A stretch of 64,000 bases of DNA from assembly GCA_038501625.1 (NCBI GenBank), contig JAZAYU010001140.1, forward strand, positions 17,474 through 81,473, written 5' to 3'. Positions 1 to 12,500 of this stretch are shown here, one piece after another. The first letter of the stretch is position 1; each line of letters starts with the position of its first letter. The notes beneath the pieces were generated by a model that worked only from the letters and a program-made list of their open reading frames with translations, searched no databases and was not told where the DNA came from. The position numbers and the translations under genes are program-made. The stretch is from Corbicula japonica. Its lineage: Eukaryota > Mollusca > Bivalvia > Venerida > Cyrenidae.

Positions 1-303
1 AATGTTCCCAGTGTGGGAAATTGTTTCATATTTCTATTTTTTTATAATTCCTGATTGACCTGTAACATTTATATGTCCTATAAATGATATCCAAAGTAAT
101 AGGAAGATTGATAATTATTAAATAACATGGAATTTTATGAAAATAGGAAACCACACTCCCCCCAACTTTAACTATATTGTGACAAATGATACCACCTTAA
201 TTTGATTAGATTGAAATATTTATTTGGATGGGGTTCTTCAAACTAGCCTGTCCAGAAATTTTACAATTTTCTGAGAGACTGATCTTTATTAGTACATGTA
301 ACT

Positions 304-763
304 TTAAGGCTTACCACACTCCTCCCCAGCACGTTCATCGAAAAAAGAAAATCAAAATCTCAATATTAAACGGTAAGTTGTTGTTCCATGATACTTTGCA
401 CAAATAAATGTTACTAATGTATCTTTATTTTGCATACAGTAAGACATGTTAGAGCAGTAGAGATAAAAAGCTAGACCTAAACATTCCTTAAAATTCTATT
501 CACATAAATTCACAAAAACTAAGCAATACAAAACAAAATTTTAAATTCCCATGTGATTGTAATGATACTGACAAGTTAATGTTGTGTACTTTGTAAAGAA
601 CTTTCAACTACTAAATGAGAAATCAATGATTGTCGTCTGTTTACGCGACCAGGAAATTGAAGGTCAAATACACTTTTATTAATATCTCATAAAGTTTATA
701 TATGTAAGTCACATTTTCTTTTTATCGATGAATGTGCTGAGGAGGAGTGGAGTAGGCCCTTAA
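304..763. repeat. MITE-like element with about 45-bp terminal inverted repeats
   Basis: The left end (TTAAGGCTTACC...) and the right end, read in reverse complement (TTAAGGGCCTACTCC...), match imperfectly over about 45 bp, including a shared CTCCTC-CAGCAC-TTCATCGA core and an adjacent AGAAAAT stretch. The internal 370 bp has no coding potential. This is the form of a non-autonomous cut-and-paste DNA transposon. The terminal TTAA may be part of the target site. Confidence 0.6.
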
Positions 764-904
764 GCCCAGATTCTGTAATTAAGGGCATGTCCTGGGAAAA
801 AGTGTCTTCAGACATTTGACGCCAATCATCGCATTTATTTCATTTAACCCTTTCATCCATAGATACACCTTTATGGTTGCATTATGGTAAATAACTCAGT
901 ATTC

Positions 905-1340
905 CTCCATGGTCCACTCGAATGAAGTCCATTTCAATATATGCTATTTTTTTCTCTTCATCTGGGGGCCTCTTAACCGTTAGAAATCGACCTGTTTGTG
1001 ACTTGTTTGCAGGAATAACATGTCAGGAAAATAAATGAAAGCAATTTCATGCCTATATCTCGTTTGGTAGAGGCGAACTAGTTCCGGAAGAGCGGATGTA
1101 TATATTTGGCACCGTATTTGCGATACCGCGTTTAAAATAGGGTCTGTTCGGTTAGAGATCAGTAATTTTCTTACAAGTAAGTTAACCCCCCATTTGCTGT
1201 GTGTTTTTGAATAGATGAAATGTAGATCTTCACAGTCATATATGGTTGTCTAGAAATTAAGATGATAGAAATCATGTTAAATGTGCATTGAATATTGGGA
1301 ATTTAACATTGAGGTCTATGGGAATTGGATTTACCTTGGT
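905..1340. other. Segment duplicated at 34305-34740; possible MRPL44 promoter region
   Basis: This stretch is about 90% identical to 34305-34740, where it again lies 5' of MRPL44-derived sequence, so it belongs to the duplicated MRPL44 locus. It contains an ETS/GABP-like CCGGAAG at about 1084, a motif typical of promoters of nuclear genes for mitochondrial proteins, and a donor-like CAAGTAAGT at about 1175. These make it a candidate promoter or non-coding first exon for MRPL44. No coding exon could be shown. On the minus strand a short open frame is shared with the copy but has lost its ATG here. The role is inferred. Confidence 0.35.
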
Positions 1341-1344
1341 TCAA

Positions 1345-1528
1345 CCTTATTGCATGGGCAAACAGTTTAGATTCAGATCTAAACCGTTTGCTGTACAATA
1401 GTTAGGTGATTTCAGATCAAAATGTGATAAGTGTAGATCCTGATCAGACGGCACAGGTGTGCTGGCTGATCTGGATCTACACTGGTCACACATGCGTAAA
1501 AATGTGTATATATAAAAGGAAGGGTTAA
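1345..1528. repeat. TTAACCC-family MITE-like repeat (copy 1)
   Basis: The repeat contains the family core GTGTAGATCCTGATCAG followed by an inverted arm GATCTGGATCTACACTGG, then GTGTATATAT and a terminal GGGTTAA. The same modules recur at 3783-4202, 9700-9881, 11069-11307 and 14185-14382. The left boundary is approximate. Confidence 0.5.
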
Positions 1529-1673
1529 TTGTGCAGACGACTTTTGCTTAGTCTGCATTTTGAGTTTAAATTAAACTTTATTGTTAAAGCCATAATGTAT
1601 AACAAAATCACATGTAGGTGGTGAAAAAATAATAGATAATTTATAGTTCTTCCCAAATATAGCAACATCTATA

Positions 1674-1904
1674 CAGACGTTCCGAAAGTTACCTGACCAA
1701 AGGACCTGTCTGGTAAAATTTGGGCCGGTCTGGCATTATTTCTTATGTTATCAGACCTAATGTCAGACAAAAATTGGAATTCCTTATACCCGCAAATATC
1801 TTTTTAACATGTTTCAGTCTGACAGAACTTGTTTCGGTCAGACAGATTTTCACATCTTGTCTGACCAAATGTGTGACACTTTTTTGCAACTTTCGGGAAG
1901 TCTG
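1674..1904. repeat. 231-bp MITE with CAGAC..TTCCGAAAGTT termini
   Basis: The left end CAGACGTTCCGAAAGTT and the reverse complement of the right end, CAGACTTCCCGAAAGTT, agree at all but two positions. Several GTCTGAC/GTCAGAC motifs lie inside. A second, longer and more diverged copy ends at 8837. There is no coding capacity. Confidence 0.6.
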
Positions 1905-3022
1905 CAATTATGGGAAAATATGACCAAGGCACCTTTTCTGACAAAAGGAAGGAGAGAAAAAGAAGCTCAGTAACAGAGACATTAAGGAAGGACTTATCCA
2001 TTCTGACAACAAGTGTCGCAAACTACAGTTGCCCGGAAGAAAATTTACCTATCCCAACTTTCAGGCAACACACTTATGTCCCAGACTGTCAAGGTATCTG
2101 GAAATGTTGTATTAACTATTAGCTACCAAGTGTTTAGGAACATTTTTTATTCTTTAAGAAGAGCTGGTATGAAGTCAGTTATATACACATTAACAAATGA
2201 AGCTGACATAGCTGAAAGATCATTCATTCATTGAAATGAAGCACAATATTTCAGTCTGAAAGACAATCTCTAGCTACTTCTTGTCAATAATGAACGACCT
2301 ATCTGGATGGAACCTTGTCTTCATCATGACTTGGGATAACATGTTTTAAATCCTATAAAATATGTACAGGTTACTTATTTTACCTATTTGTAGTTAATTA
2401 AGTTCAAAGCAGCAACATCATGTTGCTAAGAAAGTTTCCTGGACATTTTATCGGGTCCTTAAACTATTAAAAAGAGTAATGATTTCATATTTCTGTAATG
2501 GACTGACACAAAATGTGATATTTTGTACTTACTACCATTAAGTGTGACGAGAACATCACCCAACACGTTAAATGTATGTGTTCTCCAAGTAGCTTAACAT
2601 TTTGCACCAAGTTTTTTTTTCCAAATCCTGTCCAGATAAAAAGAGGACCACATTTGAAAAAGGGGTTTACTTGACGTTGATGTATGACCTTGACTCTACT
2701 CAACTTGCATTCAGCTTGATGTGAATATTTCTATCAAATTATAAGACAACCCTTCAAGTGATTGATGTTATTCAAATGACCGTGAAACTTGGCAGACAAA
2801 CATTTAATGTTGCGCATCTTGGAATATAAATAATAAAGAAAGGCACTCAACTAGGAATAAAAATAATAACTAAAGCATTACAAAATTGGTTATTTTTAAT
2901 AAATACGAAAACATTCTTAATATAATTGTCTAGTTTGAATTTTCTTAAAGTACCTTAAAGTACCTTACTCCGTGGGTAAGTCATTTTATTACACGGGCTA
3001 ACAGTGTAGATACTGTTCAGGG

Positions 3023-3164
3023 CTGAAGGTTATAAAGCTGAGATTGGAAACCAGTCTCAAATCTCAAGCATCCGATTGGCTGAAATGGCGACTGGTCACC
3101 ATTTCAGCCAATCAGATGCTTGAGATTTGAAACTGGTTTCCATGCTCAGTTTCAAAACCTTCAG
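3023..3164. repeat. Foldback element, 142 bp, near-perfect palindrome
   Basis: The two arms (CTGAAGG... and ...CCTTCAG) pair over almost their whole length, with GATTGGCTGAAATGGCGAC facing CCATTTCAGCCAATC around a tiny loop. Related copies are at 14883-15020 (inside MRPL44), about 32198-32265 (one arm) and about 35195-35250 (remnant). Non-coding; would form a long hairpin if transcribed. Confidence 0.75.
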
Positions 3165-3782
3165 CTACAGCTTCCACACTGAGCATGCTGATTGATCTAA
3201 AAATCTTGCTTTATGGATGAATCTAAGAGAACAGTATAGATCCTTACAAAAAATCATGGATGTGCCACCTGAACTGTATTTACACTGTTCACACATGTGA
3301 AAAAAGTCCTATGTATGGAGGAAAGAATTAAAACAAAGTAACAGTCTAGTCTATTCAGATCTGCCATTACTCAAGCTGATGACGATGTGATAGTTTGATG
3401 CAAACAAGTTATCTTGCAGGTACTGATGTTGGCAGCTCATGTGGAAATCCTAGTACTCTACCAGTCTTGAAGAACAAATTTTGCATGCTTTTAACACAGA
3501 AGTTAACCAGTTTTCATGATTCTAATTCATATTCCCATAAAACTTTCTTGATATTCATCGCACACAATTTCTTTCATGTAAAAACATCAGTTCTATCATT
3601 CCCACTTTTTCAGAGTATATACTGTGTTTCTATAATGTTCTTCTAAAGTTCTATCTGGAAAGAATGGTCTTTTATTTGCTTTCAAGAATTTTGTAAATCT
3701 TTGTTCTTTTGATGGATGTGCATCGCCATAAACTTTTTCCTCTGCCTGAAGATAAAAAAAACAAACAATAAATTACACATGC

Positions 3783-4202
3783 TTAACCCTTTACTCGATA
3801 GGATTTGGCTAATAGCCCATGGGTGACCAGTGTAGATCCTTATCAGACTGCACATATGTGTCTGATCTAGATCTAAACTTTTCGCTTTTCAATTCATTTG
3901 TTGTTTTATGACCAAGAAGTGAACAGTGTAGATCCAGGTCTGAATGCAAGAATTTGCAGACTGATCTGGATCTATACTGGAATAATCCATGGAGTAATGT
4001 GTTACAGAATAACTAATGACTGAATGCTGTTTCTTACTTAACTGTTTATGCCATAGACATCGATCGGAACACTGTTTGGTCCACACTTCTTGGTCAGCAA
4101 ACCAACAGTGTAAAACCTGATCAGATGGCAAGGATGTGCAGACTGATCTGGATCTACACTGCTCATGGGATGACTACCATATTCCATGGATGAAATTGTT
4201 AA
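3783..4202. repeat. TTAACCC-family MITE-like repeat, compound copy
   Basis: It begins TTAACCCTTTACTC and contains three successive modules of GTGTAGATCC/GATCTGGATCTACACTG with CCATGG spacers, ending in a degenerate GTTAA. This looks like a tandem or nested multiplication of the family core seen at 9700-9881. Confidence 0.5.
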
Positions 4203-4687
4203 TACTTAATTTAAAACAATTGAGGACAAACATTCCAAACAGCAAAAACTGTATAAAATTTAAAAAAATTTATTTTAGAAAAATTACATATTGCAAACAA
4301 GATTTCAGTGAATAAATGTACTAATCTTTGGAAGGATTAACATTTGCACTCTCGACTGAACTTAATTACTAGGCCACTTTAAACAGTTGTCTCATAGCAT
4401 AATTGAAGTGCTAAGAGATTGTCAATTACAAAAGACTGAGAGAATCTTTTGAAATCAAAAAACTATCAAACAGGTATTTGAATCCAGGTTCCTTCAAACT
4501 GCTAAATCACTTGGGCACATGGCACCTGCTACAGGGCTTAAATTCTATTTTCTTGCCAAACTAATGGGATACAATGATCATTTTTAAAAGCTCATTTGGT
4601 TAATTTTTTCCCTGAAATTCTGGGTACAGTCCAACCTGTGCTATAGATCTGTGGATAAAGACCACATTGAATTATGATTCTATTTTA

Positions 4688-5028
4688 GGGCTCTTTTTTC
4701 TATCAATTTTATAGCGGATATTTCGATTATGTTCCCAATGACAAAACATTTATTTTTCCCCAATTAGAGAAGAAAAATTCCTGATTAAATAGATTAACAA
4801 ATTTCTGACAAAAAAAACAAAACATCTGTGCCATTTAGTAATAAAATATTATAGCTTGTTAGTTTATCAGGCACAATTTGTTTCTTTATTCCAGAAATAA
4901 TTGATAATATTAAATATGCTTAAAACTTTTTACTCCACAATGATGAAAAGAAATTCCCAATTTTAGGTAAAATGATTTCCTAATTCCTGGGGTGAGGGTC
5001 ATATTCCCCAAAAGGAGAAAAAAACCCT
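4688..5028. repeat. Dispersed repeat shared with MRPL44 intron 5
   Basis: It is similar over about 300 bp to 12955-13255: both contain GTTCCCAATG, a TATTxTAGCTTGTTA segment, CAGAAAT, a CCTGGGG/CCAGGGG GTxxGGGTCAT segment, and end in AGAAAAA(A)xCCCT. The end AAAAACCCT is roughly complementary to the start AGGGCTCTTTTTT, suggesting a TIR-bearing DNA transposon fragment. Confidence 0.5.
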
Positions 5029-6884
5029 GTTTTGTAACACTGGCTAATTTCTCCTGTGAAGAAAGACCACCAGCCTTTACAGACAACTATTGGGTTTTCC
5101 CCTGAATGGACTTTTAAAACTGGTATGCATGTACTTTCGAACTTACTGCAGATAGGTATGGATTGTTTAGATAGTGAATGTTTTGCTCCTCTCTCATCAT
5201 GTCATTCACGGCAGCCACTTTATATGATGTCTTCAGGGGCTTCACCTTCTGGTTTTTCCTGAAAAACAATTATCATTATGTCATGTAATGTTACACGAAT
5301 AATTAAGGTGTACCTGTCATCAAAAGCAAAAACCAGTTTTCTGACCTCTGCACTGTTAAGAAGGAACTTGAGGAAGGACGGAACATCATGCAACAGCATT
5401 ATCCATGGTATCAAATATGGGGTCTGTGGGATTTATTCTGACTAGGGTCAGGGTATGAGGTTTCTGTGTAGATTTATGATTTAGAGTTGTGTCCACGGGC
5501 ATAGTCGAGTACTGCTCAAGCCTGGATTATGGTTTAGGGCCAGGATTATGGTTTAGGAATTTTTGAGTGACAGATTCTAAATCTGCTCCACATCACAGTA
5601 GATCTACTGGTTACACAACAGTAATTCAGACAGCTCGGGAACCAGCCAATTTTGTCTAGGGTTTGTGCGGACCATTAGATAAAGTAATTCTGTGATTGGT
5701 TGAAAATGCAAAAGCATAATAAAAAATATTAAACAGGTATGTGAAAATGCAAAGTGTATAGAAGAAGTTGAAACAAAACATTTGCATTTTTATTTCGAGT
5801 GTATGAAAATTTTTCTCTTTAAAAATGGGTATTATTTTGGACAAAGTGAAACTGAAAGTGGCGCAAAGCTGAGGGTGGTGGTATTCCAGTGCATGTCGCG
5901 AAAAAGTTTACTGGTTAAGCTATATTTTTGTTGTGTTTTATCTATCTATCTATCTCTGAATACTGCCGACTCCTCTTTCGAGTGTTAATGGCAGGATGTC
6001 TCTAGTTTAGTTTTATTTGCAAAAGTAAGATTTTAAGGCCTTGACCCAATAGCTAATTCAGAATAGGAGATGAAGCTATACTGGGAGTCTATGGGAAATG
6101 AATTACTGTAGTCTAACCTACTTTGAGGTCACTTGAAACCAACGGCCTTCATGCTCAAATATTGCGAAAACTGATAACAAATAGCTGTTTGACAATGAAG
6201 GAAATATTTGTCTCTAATGAAGAATGAATATGTTAAGAACAAACCAACCCTGAATATAATAGACCCGGTGTATATCGTTTCTTTGGAAACGAAACCCGCA
6301 AAAGTAAAGTTAATCTCATTTCGTGCAGTTTCGTGTGCGAAACGAAGTGCAAGCCGTTTGTGCGAATATGTTTTTTAGCATAAAAAACAAAACATTATTA
6401 ATAGAAATGTACTGCTAATATATGACGAATGTGATTTGTCAACCGTTTTTTGGATATTCACTACTTAAAAGGGTTGCTTTTTTATTCGAAAATTAATGCA
6501 CGAGAAACATGGCCGCAATTTCATGCAGAGGGTTGCTTTTGAAGACAAAAAGCGTTGTTAGACTAAAGCATGTTAGCCCAGCAATAATTTTGAGAGAACG
6601 CAAGTGTCAAAGACTGCAAAGTAAATATAGAACTTAACCGTTATGTCAAACTGGTTTTGCATCAGAAATAATCTCCCATGTTACAGAGGGGCAGGATGGA
6701 GTGGGTGGGGTAAAGAGCTAATGAGCTTGTTGAACGCTTTACTCCATGGAATAGGGCTGTAGACCAGGGGGAGCAGTGTTGATCCAGATCGGCTATAACG
6801 GATCTATATCAGCAGCATATTTAAGTTGTCTGATCAGGATTTACTTTGTTCACTTTTTTATAATTAAAACTTGTAAAGTTATTC

Positions 6885-7385
6885 AGGTCTAGGAAACGGC
6901 TTTTTTACGGACTGTCTGTAAATTTACAGACTGTCAGTTTATTTATAGATAAATGTGTCCGTAAATTTATGGACAAGGGTTGGTACAAAAGTTAACACAT
7001 TTTAGAAATTCACAAACCTAAAGCATTTTTGTTAATCTGATAGCAAATAGCATGACATAGGGCATAAACAAAAGAACAGAAGTTTGTTTACACTGCTATT
7101 TCTTCTCCAACATGGTCGTCATTGATCTAACAACATTTCACACAATCATCTGAATATAATAATGATCTTTTAAAAAAAAGTTATGTTGATTTACAATATT
7201 TAATGCTAATTTATTTGTAGATTTTCATTCATTTTTATCCCAATGTGGTGTAGAACCAGGATTTAAACTTTTGACAACTTTTGTAACCTCCCTTGTCCAT
7301 AAATTTACAGACACATTTATCTATAAATAAACAGACAGTCTATAAATTTACAGACAGTCCATAAAAACAGCCGTTTCCTAGACCT
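6885..7385. mobile_element. 501-bp MITE with about 100-bp terminal inverted repeats and a target-site duplication
   Basis: The left arm starts AGGTCTAGGAAACGGC and the right arm ends GCCGTTTCCTAGACCT. The arms pair over about 100 bp, including the repeated palindrome CTGTCTGTAAATTTACAGAC. Immediately outside lie GTTATTC (6878-6884) and GTTATTT (7386-7392), a probable 6-7 bp target-site duplication. The 290-bp centre has no open frame, so this is non-autonomous. TIR length and TSD size are compatible with several cut-and-paste superfamilies, so I do not assign one. Confidence 0.8.
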
Positions 7386-7955
7386 GTTATTTCCGATCAA
7401 GTACTTGAAGAAGCAAACCTGTGTAGATCCTAATCAGACAGCATGGAGCTGTGGCAGATTTAGGTCTGGGAAAGAGTAGCATCGACCAGGATTCAGACCT
7501 CCAGCTTACCACACAGGTGCTTTGAAGACGGACCCTGTTTTCTCCAAAATTTGTATAAACTGGCCGCCCCCCTCCTCCCCAAAAAAATGAGCGTGAACTC
7601 ATCTTTTTTATTCTGTTTTGATAGACTGAGATTGTTATAAGTCTATCCACACCTAATTTACTATCAAATACCAAGTTCTCTAAAAATTCTTGTCCCGACT
7701 GTATAAGCGGACAAGGTGAATAACACCATCCCTATTTTGTCAAGCCCAAATGTAAACACAGTTTTTAAAAATCAGCATCTCAACAAATATTGCACTAATC
7801 TTACCGAATCTGGTATCAATAGAAATTTCAGTATTCCTCTGTTGAATTCCGCCGAGCATTGGCTAGGAAATTAAGAACATAACATCCATGTTTTTATTTT
7901 TCCGATGCCATACACATAATATCCAATTTTTTTTCATTTTTCCGATGCGATACTG

Positions 7956-8160
7956 AAAATATGGCCAAGGTATAATAGAGTTTGGTTACAATGGAGGTAT
8001 ATAAGTGAATTCTGATTGGACAAGCATTTAAATAGTATCTATTATTATCTGGAGAAATTACTGCGTATATTAAGAATTTGATCGAACCGGCGAAAGAATA
8101 TGAATCAGAATTCCCGCATATACCTGCATTTTAACCAAACTCTTTAACGCGGCCATATTT
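7956..8160. repeat. 205-bp foldback element
   Basis: The left arm (AAAATATGGCC...GAGTTTGGTTA...GAATTCTGATT) is complementary to the right arm (AATCAGAATTC...TAACCAAACTC...GGCCATATTT) with few mismatches over about 60 bp. About 85 bp of unpaired AT-rich centre lies between. No coding potential. Confidence 0.65.
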
Positions 8161-8479
8161 TTTTGTATGGTGTAATGAGCGTAATGCTGTATGGCGGAAA
8201 ATATATTTTCATGGCTTGATTTTAATGTTTGAAATGTTGCAATAATTTGTATTGAAATCACAATCTAGTTAAAAAAAATAATTATGAAAGTCCCAGAAAT
8301 AAAATTTGTAAAAGACAAACACAAGAGTTTAAATAATTTCAAGATAAATTCATATTTTAAAAAATGAAAATTAGTGAAACCATCCAAACACAATTAATTG
8401 TTTAATTAAGTGTATTCTAACAAAGTTTTGGCTTGGGCCACAATCAGGATATGAAATACAAAACAATTGAAAACAGATG

Positions 8480-8837
8480 TAACATCAGTGTAAAATTTGG
8501 ACTGGTCTGATGTGATTTCCAATGTTGTAGGACTGAGTGTCCGGCAAAATTTTGATCTGCATATTCCAATTTTACTCGCTAAATTACAATTTTACTCGCT
8601 ATTTTTGATTCGAGACTGTTCCAAGGGAAATGAGTGAGGATATCCAAATGAAATAATTTACGTATTCGTCATAATGACAATTCGTACCACTGGAAAAAAA
8701 CAACAAAAACACCCTACTGTGTTTTGCTTATTTAATGTGTTAAATGTTTCAGTTAGACACAATTTGTTTCGGTCAGACAGATTTTCACATCTTGTCTGAC
8801 CACATGTCTGACACTTTTACAACTTTCGGGAAGTCTG
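8480..8837. repeat. Diverged longer copy of the 1674-1904 MITE
   Basis: It shares GTAAAATTTGG-C-GGTCTG near the left end, and GTTTCGGTCAGACAGATTTTC plus CAACTTTCGGGAAGTCTG at the right end with the element at 1674-1904. It carries about 130 bp of extra internal AT-rich sequence. The left terminal repeat is degraded. Confidence 0.5.
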
Positions 8838-9579
8838 ACTGTATGGCGGAAAATATATATAGCAATATATTTTACTGTCATTATGAAATCTTTTACTGTG
8901 GCATCAATAAATTATATAATATATTTTGCTTTTTAATTTAAAAGAAATTTTAAGGACCATGATTTGTGTTGACTTGAACAAAAATGCCCCTCTTGTGGAA
9001 ATGTACAAATGTAACACCCTAGAGGGATTAAGGTTCTAGGAAACTTTTTCTACAGAAACTTTCAAATTGTAAATCCTGTTTTATATTTGGAAAATCCTGT
9101 TAGCATATCTTGCAGCAAGCAAATCCTGCTTATGGTACAAATTTGCAGTCAACATATCCCAAGGCTTTTCACCAGAAAATTGGGAAGAGGCACTGGCCTT
9201 TCCAATTGGGAAATTTATGTGCAATAATTGTTTATTTTGGGAAAACAAAATTAATTGAAAGATGGGTTCTACTTTATGAAATTGAATAATAATAGGTATT
9301 TTTAACTTAAATCTAATTTATTAAGCACTTTATTTTCCAGACTTCAATTTTCAAACACTCCTCTTTGGAGTTTAAACCATTTTTGGACATCTTACCTAGC
9401 ATTTTTGGAAGAGTTTCTGCCACAATTGGGAAAAATACTATTTTTGGGATTGGGAAGAGGCCTTTTATAGGCCTCTGTTATATAAGGATGAAAAGCTCAT
9501 CCTGTTTGTATACTTTGCAGTTAATAGAGATTGCACAACCCACCAATATGCTATCAAGGGGACTAACTCTCGGAGAAAA

Positions 9580-12500
9580 ATGGCCTATTTACACGAGTTG
9601 TATCAACGGAGAATTGAAGTGGGTCCAGAAAAGGAAAGGCATCCCTCTGTCTATGGCTGCTGGTAAGGGACTAGTGGTTTTATGGTTGCTATTTTTCTTT
9701 TAACCCTTTATTCTGCGAGATATGGCTGTTATCCCATCCATGCTGTCTAATCAGGATCTGCACTGTTTGCTTTTAGATTCATTAGGTTATTTCTGACCAA
9801 TATGTGACCAGTGCAGATCCAGATCAGACAGCAGGGATGTGCACATGTGGTATGACAAGTCTATTTGGAGTAAAGGGTTAAAAAAGCTTTTAAAAACCAC
9901 ATATCTAGCCTTTGGCCGTGTCAGTCGAGCCAGGGTCTGGCAGCACAATCATGACATTGATTTGGGTATTGGATTTGGGGTCTTTCTGCAACGCTTGGAT
10001 TGTGAATAGCAGTATAAAGTATTAAGGCATTTTTCTATAACTTTCCTTTCAGTTATAGAACTTTATTTTCTTACTAATTTTGTACTCATTAAACATATTA
10101 TTTAATTTTAACTACAGTATGAGAAAAATAAACGGTGACATTTTGTATGTTACAGGAGCCATGATGCTGAGCTTTATGCATTTGGTCAACGATTTGGAGA
10201 AAGTTTTGATGAAAAACTTTTGAAGCAGGCTTTTATACAAAGGTGTGTTTTATGCATATATATATATGATGTTGTTTTATCTATGCTATCAGAAAATAGA
10301 AAAGTTTTCACATGAATAAAGGATGTAAAATAATTTGTCACATTATGACATTGGTTCAATTTTTTCCAGCATTTTGGGTTTGAGACTGATGCATTTAGGA
10401 TCATTGGGAAAAATGGCGTAATTTTTTCTTAATTTTCATAAGACCCTTTTTTCATATAAATGCATTGTTTTCTCCAATGGGTTGGAAATGATTCACAAAG
10501 TATTGATCTGTGCCAATGAAAAAATGTTTAAATGCCCAATGTTTTCCAACTGAAATATATGTCTTTTTTCTATTTTTGTCTCTTTAATCTATATCTTGTA
10601 GATGAAAATTTTTGTTTTTCAGTGTTGATATTCCTATATTTTTTCTGTTTTTGCTTTGTGGAAAGTCAACTTAAGTTAAGATCTGTAATTTAAACTAAAC
10701 TAACAATTAAGCATTTGTTTACTTTTTGATAAAAATTTAACACTTTACATGCAGAAAAGTGATTTTTGTTGTGGAATATTTTTCCAGGGGAAGACACTGA
10801 CTATCACTGTCTATTTGTTAAGGAAAAAAGCCCCTGAGTAACTACTACCATACTAATACTTTAGACTAATTTAATATCAACAGTGGTAATTGTTATCACG
10901 TTGTTTATGTTTTTATCAGATCATTTGTTGAACAAGAGATGGAGAAACAACGAGACCTTGGCCTGGAGGTGGAGACAGAACTGGAGGATAATACTGAACT
11001 CTCTAAGAAGGGTAAATATAGTGTGTCAGAAATATGTTGCATTTTTATCCACTCCTATAAAACTAATTTTAACCCTTTACTCAGTAGTTTATATACACGT
11101 TTTAACATTTGTGCAACCAGTGTGGATACAGATCAACCAGCTCATCCATGCTGTCTGATCAGGATCTACACTGGTCGCATCTTAGTAAGAAATAAGCTAA
11201 TAAATCTAAAAGCAGACAGTGAAGATCCTGATCAGATGGCACAGGTTGCTTTCTGATCTGGATCTAAACTGTTTGCTCATGCAATAAAAGTGTATATATG
11301 GAGTTAAATGAAAAGAAGATGCACGAAACAGAAGTTTTTTTAATCAGAAAAATGACATTACTATTTCGTTGCTTTGAAGATAGTATTATGCAAAAGAATA
11401 TTAAAATTACTCAGGTGTCCATAAATGTACTTAATTGAATTATTATTAGTTTTTAATTTAGCAAGCCATGTATATAATAATTATTATGTCACTCTTAAGC
11501 AACTAGTATATATTTTCAAGTAGTAGTGTACTCAAAATTCCAGAGTGACTAAATTAAGTGCTGTTAAAATCAAATTGTATATAATATTTCTTTAAAATCA
11601 TGCTGATTTTGTTTGTGTATGTATATGATGTCTTGTAATGATATTTTACAGCTGAATATTTCGTACATTTGTTGCTATATAAATGTTTTGTATTTGTATA
11701 TTTACAGGTCACTCCTTAGCAAGTAGATTTATCAAAGCATATCTGAGGTACTCCTATCCACAGCTGTTTGAAGAAGGTATATGGTAAGTTAAACCTTAAA
11801 CAATGTACACATGCTACAGGTGTACAGGGATTTCAATAGCTTTTGAAAACCAGGGTTCATCTGATCCCTGCTGAGAATGTTAATGGGGTCATTATCAGAT
11901 CGTCACGAGTCATAAATAAATCAAATTTGCTTGCACAGGCCTCCTAGGGAAACCATTAAAATCTTTAATTTCATTGCAAACCTTTAAAACCTTTAAATTA
12001 TCTGGAAAAACCTTTAAAATGGCCAAATAGCCTGTAATTTTCACTCAAAACCTATACTTTTGTTCAGCCTGCTTGCCGTGCCAATTTTAAGCAAGTAATA
12101 GTTGCACTGCTGTATTTCTTCCCTCTTTTAAGTGCTGTTATTATTACTGCTTGTGTATCAGTCATAATGTATAATTCAGACAGTATGAAACTAATATCAA
12201 TTATGCTTGTTACTGTTGTTTTTAGAGTGTGAGTTGCCTTATATAAATCAACTTTTTTCTTAAATAACCAAATATATTACGTTTTATTTTCAACAAGAAA
12301 TTCAACATAAATTGCCTTTATTTACTCTTTATTTATTAATATCTTACCCTAAAAGGCCTTTATTTCCATAGATTGGAGCATTTATAAAAACCTTTATTTT
12401 TGTTCAGGCCTGCTGGGTGGCCTGCTTGCATCAAAATGCAAGAATCTGCATCAATTGAAATCCCTGGTTGTAGACCCAAATCAGCCTGTTTGTCAGAGTC

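Larger units (their letters stand above)
1..9520. other. Upstream region without a recognisable gene
   Basis: No reading frame here gives a protein I recognise, and the short open frames lack codon-level or domain support. The stretch consists of AT-rich unique sequence with inverted-repeat elements listed separately (304-763, 1345-1528, 1674-1904, 3023-3164, 3783-4202, 4688-5028, 6885-7385, 7956-8160, 8480-8837). It should also hold the 5' end of MRPL44 (promoter and any exon carrying the mitochondrial targeting peptide), which I could not place with certainty. Confidence 0.6.

Noticed and set aside
9365..9703. 112-codon plus-strand frame as MRPL44 exon 1
   Set aside because: Its frame does not join in phase with exon 2; the neighbouring frame (ATG 9580) does, and gives the conserved tryptophan before the SHDAELYAFG block.
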